Under the pieces are notes generated by a model. The model was given only the letters and a program-made list of their open reading frames with translations, did not search any database and was not told where the DNA came from. Made by a program: the position numbers and the translations under genes. This document shows, in pieces, positions 5,474 through 5,901 of a stretch of 5,901 nt of DNA. This stretch comes from Bifidobacteriaceae bacterium (GTDB lineage Bacteria; Actinomycetota; Actinomycetes; Actinomycetales; WQXJ01). Position 1 is the stretch's first letter. Every line of letters starts with the position of its first letter. Location: assembly GCA_031261885.1 (NCBI GenBank), contig JAISIU010000119.1:1-5901 (forward strand), in the 5' to 3' direction.

Positions 5474-5901
5474 ATGAGCATTAACCCGATCGCGGTGGGC
5501 GCCACCGCTCCTGATATCACACTTCCGAACACCGAAGGCCAGCCGGTTTCGCTGTCCAGCCTGCGCGGCCAGCCGGTCGCCGTGGTCTTCTTCCCGTTCG
5601 CGTTCTCCGGCATCTGCACGGGCGAGCTGTGCACGCTCCGGGACAACATCAAGGACTTCCAGGCTTCAGGCGTGAAGCTCGTCGCGATTTCCTGCGACGC
5701 CATGTACGCCCAGGGCGCGTTCGCCAAGGCTGAGAACTACGACTTCACCCTGCTGAGCGACTTCTGGCCGCACGGCGCGGCGGCGAAGGCGTTCGGCGTG
5801 TTCAACGACGAGATGGGCATGGCCGTGCGCGGCACGTTCCTGCTCGACGCCGAGGGCAAGGTCCGCTGGGAGGTCGTCAACGACCCGGGCACGGCCCGCA
5901 C
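5474..5901 (+). CDS. AhpE-type peroxiredoxin (C-terminus cut by the window edge)
   Basis: The gene is open from ATG 5474 to the edge: 142 codons plus two bases. Family members are about 153-160 aa, so perhaps 10-20 residues are missing. It is a cytoplasmic thioredoxin-fold peroxidase that reduces hydrogen peroxide, organic peroxides or peroxynitrite. The active site PFAFSGIC (41-48) fits P-x3-(T/S)-x2-C, with peroxidatic Cys48, Ser45 and Pro41. The conserved Arg is Arg119 (VRGTF). LLSDFWPHG (93-101) and AFGVFNDEMG (106-115) closely match mycobacterial AhpE as I recall it. Cys53 lies five residues after Cys48, the spacing of the resolving Cys in BCP proteins, whereas mycobacterial AhpE has no Cys there; Cys74 is a third cysteine. 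AhpE-family membership is firm; whether the recycling mechanism is 1-Cys or 2-Cys is open. Confidence 0.93.
   Translation, partial: MSINPIAVGATAPDITLPNTEGQPVSLSSLRGQPVAVVFFPFAFSGICTGELCTLRDNIKDFQASGVKLVAISCDAMYAQGAFAKAENYDFTLLSDFWPHGAAAKAFGVFNDEMGMAVRGTFLLDAEGKVRWEVVNDPGTAR

Noticed and set aside
5461..5727. Minus-strand 88-codon frame over the peroxiredoxin
   Set aside because: It overlaps a well-supported AhpE coding region and shows no domain or ribosome binding site.

Overview
The window is GC-rich double-stranded DNA with strong third-position G/C bias. It carries a GTG start, 5' ends that look leaderless, and a tRNA without an encoded CCA. Together with an actinobacterial AhpE-type peroxiredoxin and a large actinobacterial-style COG1112/DUF4011-like protein, this points to a high-GC Actinomycetota chromosome. 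I cannot name the genus. No insertion sequence, CRISPR array, phage gene or integration scar is visible.

Layout, left to right. Bases 1-704 (minus strand) hold the N-terminal part of a secreted or surface protein: an extended signal peptide, then an SdrD/Cna-B-like beta-sandwich domain with a textbook EF-hand-type calcium loop. The gene runs off the left edge. Bases 705-940 are intergenic, with an AT-rich patch, a perfect inverted repeat and a hairpin that may terminate the next gene. Bases 941-4993 (minus strand) hold one intact gene of 1350 codons. Its protein follows the architecture of superfamily I helicases of the DUF4011/COG1112 type, with a C-terminal restriction-endonuclease-like domain. 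Almost every catalytic signature is replaced: Walker A Lys, Walker B Glu, motif III Gln, motif V, the first Arg of motif VI, and two nuclease acidic residues. It looks like a pseudo-helicase/pseudo-nuclease conserved as a scaffold or sensor, and it is the main item of interest.

Divergent from it, on the plus strand, is tRNA-Arg(CCT) at 5081-5153. The 320-base gap that follows holds three hairpins, two of them large and without U-tracts, and a 76-base stretch with no T that is very C-rich, resembling a Rho loading site. The window ends inside a plus-strand peroxiredoxin gene (5474 to the right edge) of AhpE type. This protein also has a second cysteine spaced as in BCP proteins.

The genes do not form an obvious operon. 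The two minus-strand genes are separated by 236 bases, while the tRNA and the peroxiredoxin are separate plus-strand units. I see no sequence evidence that they act in one pathway.
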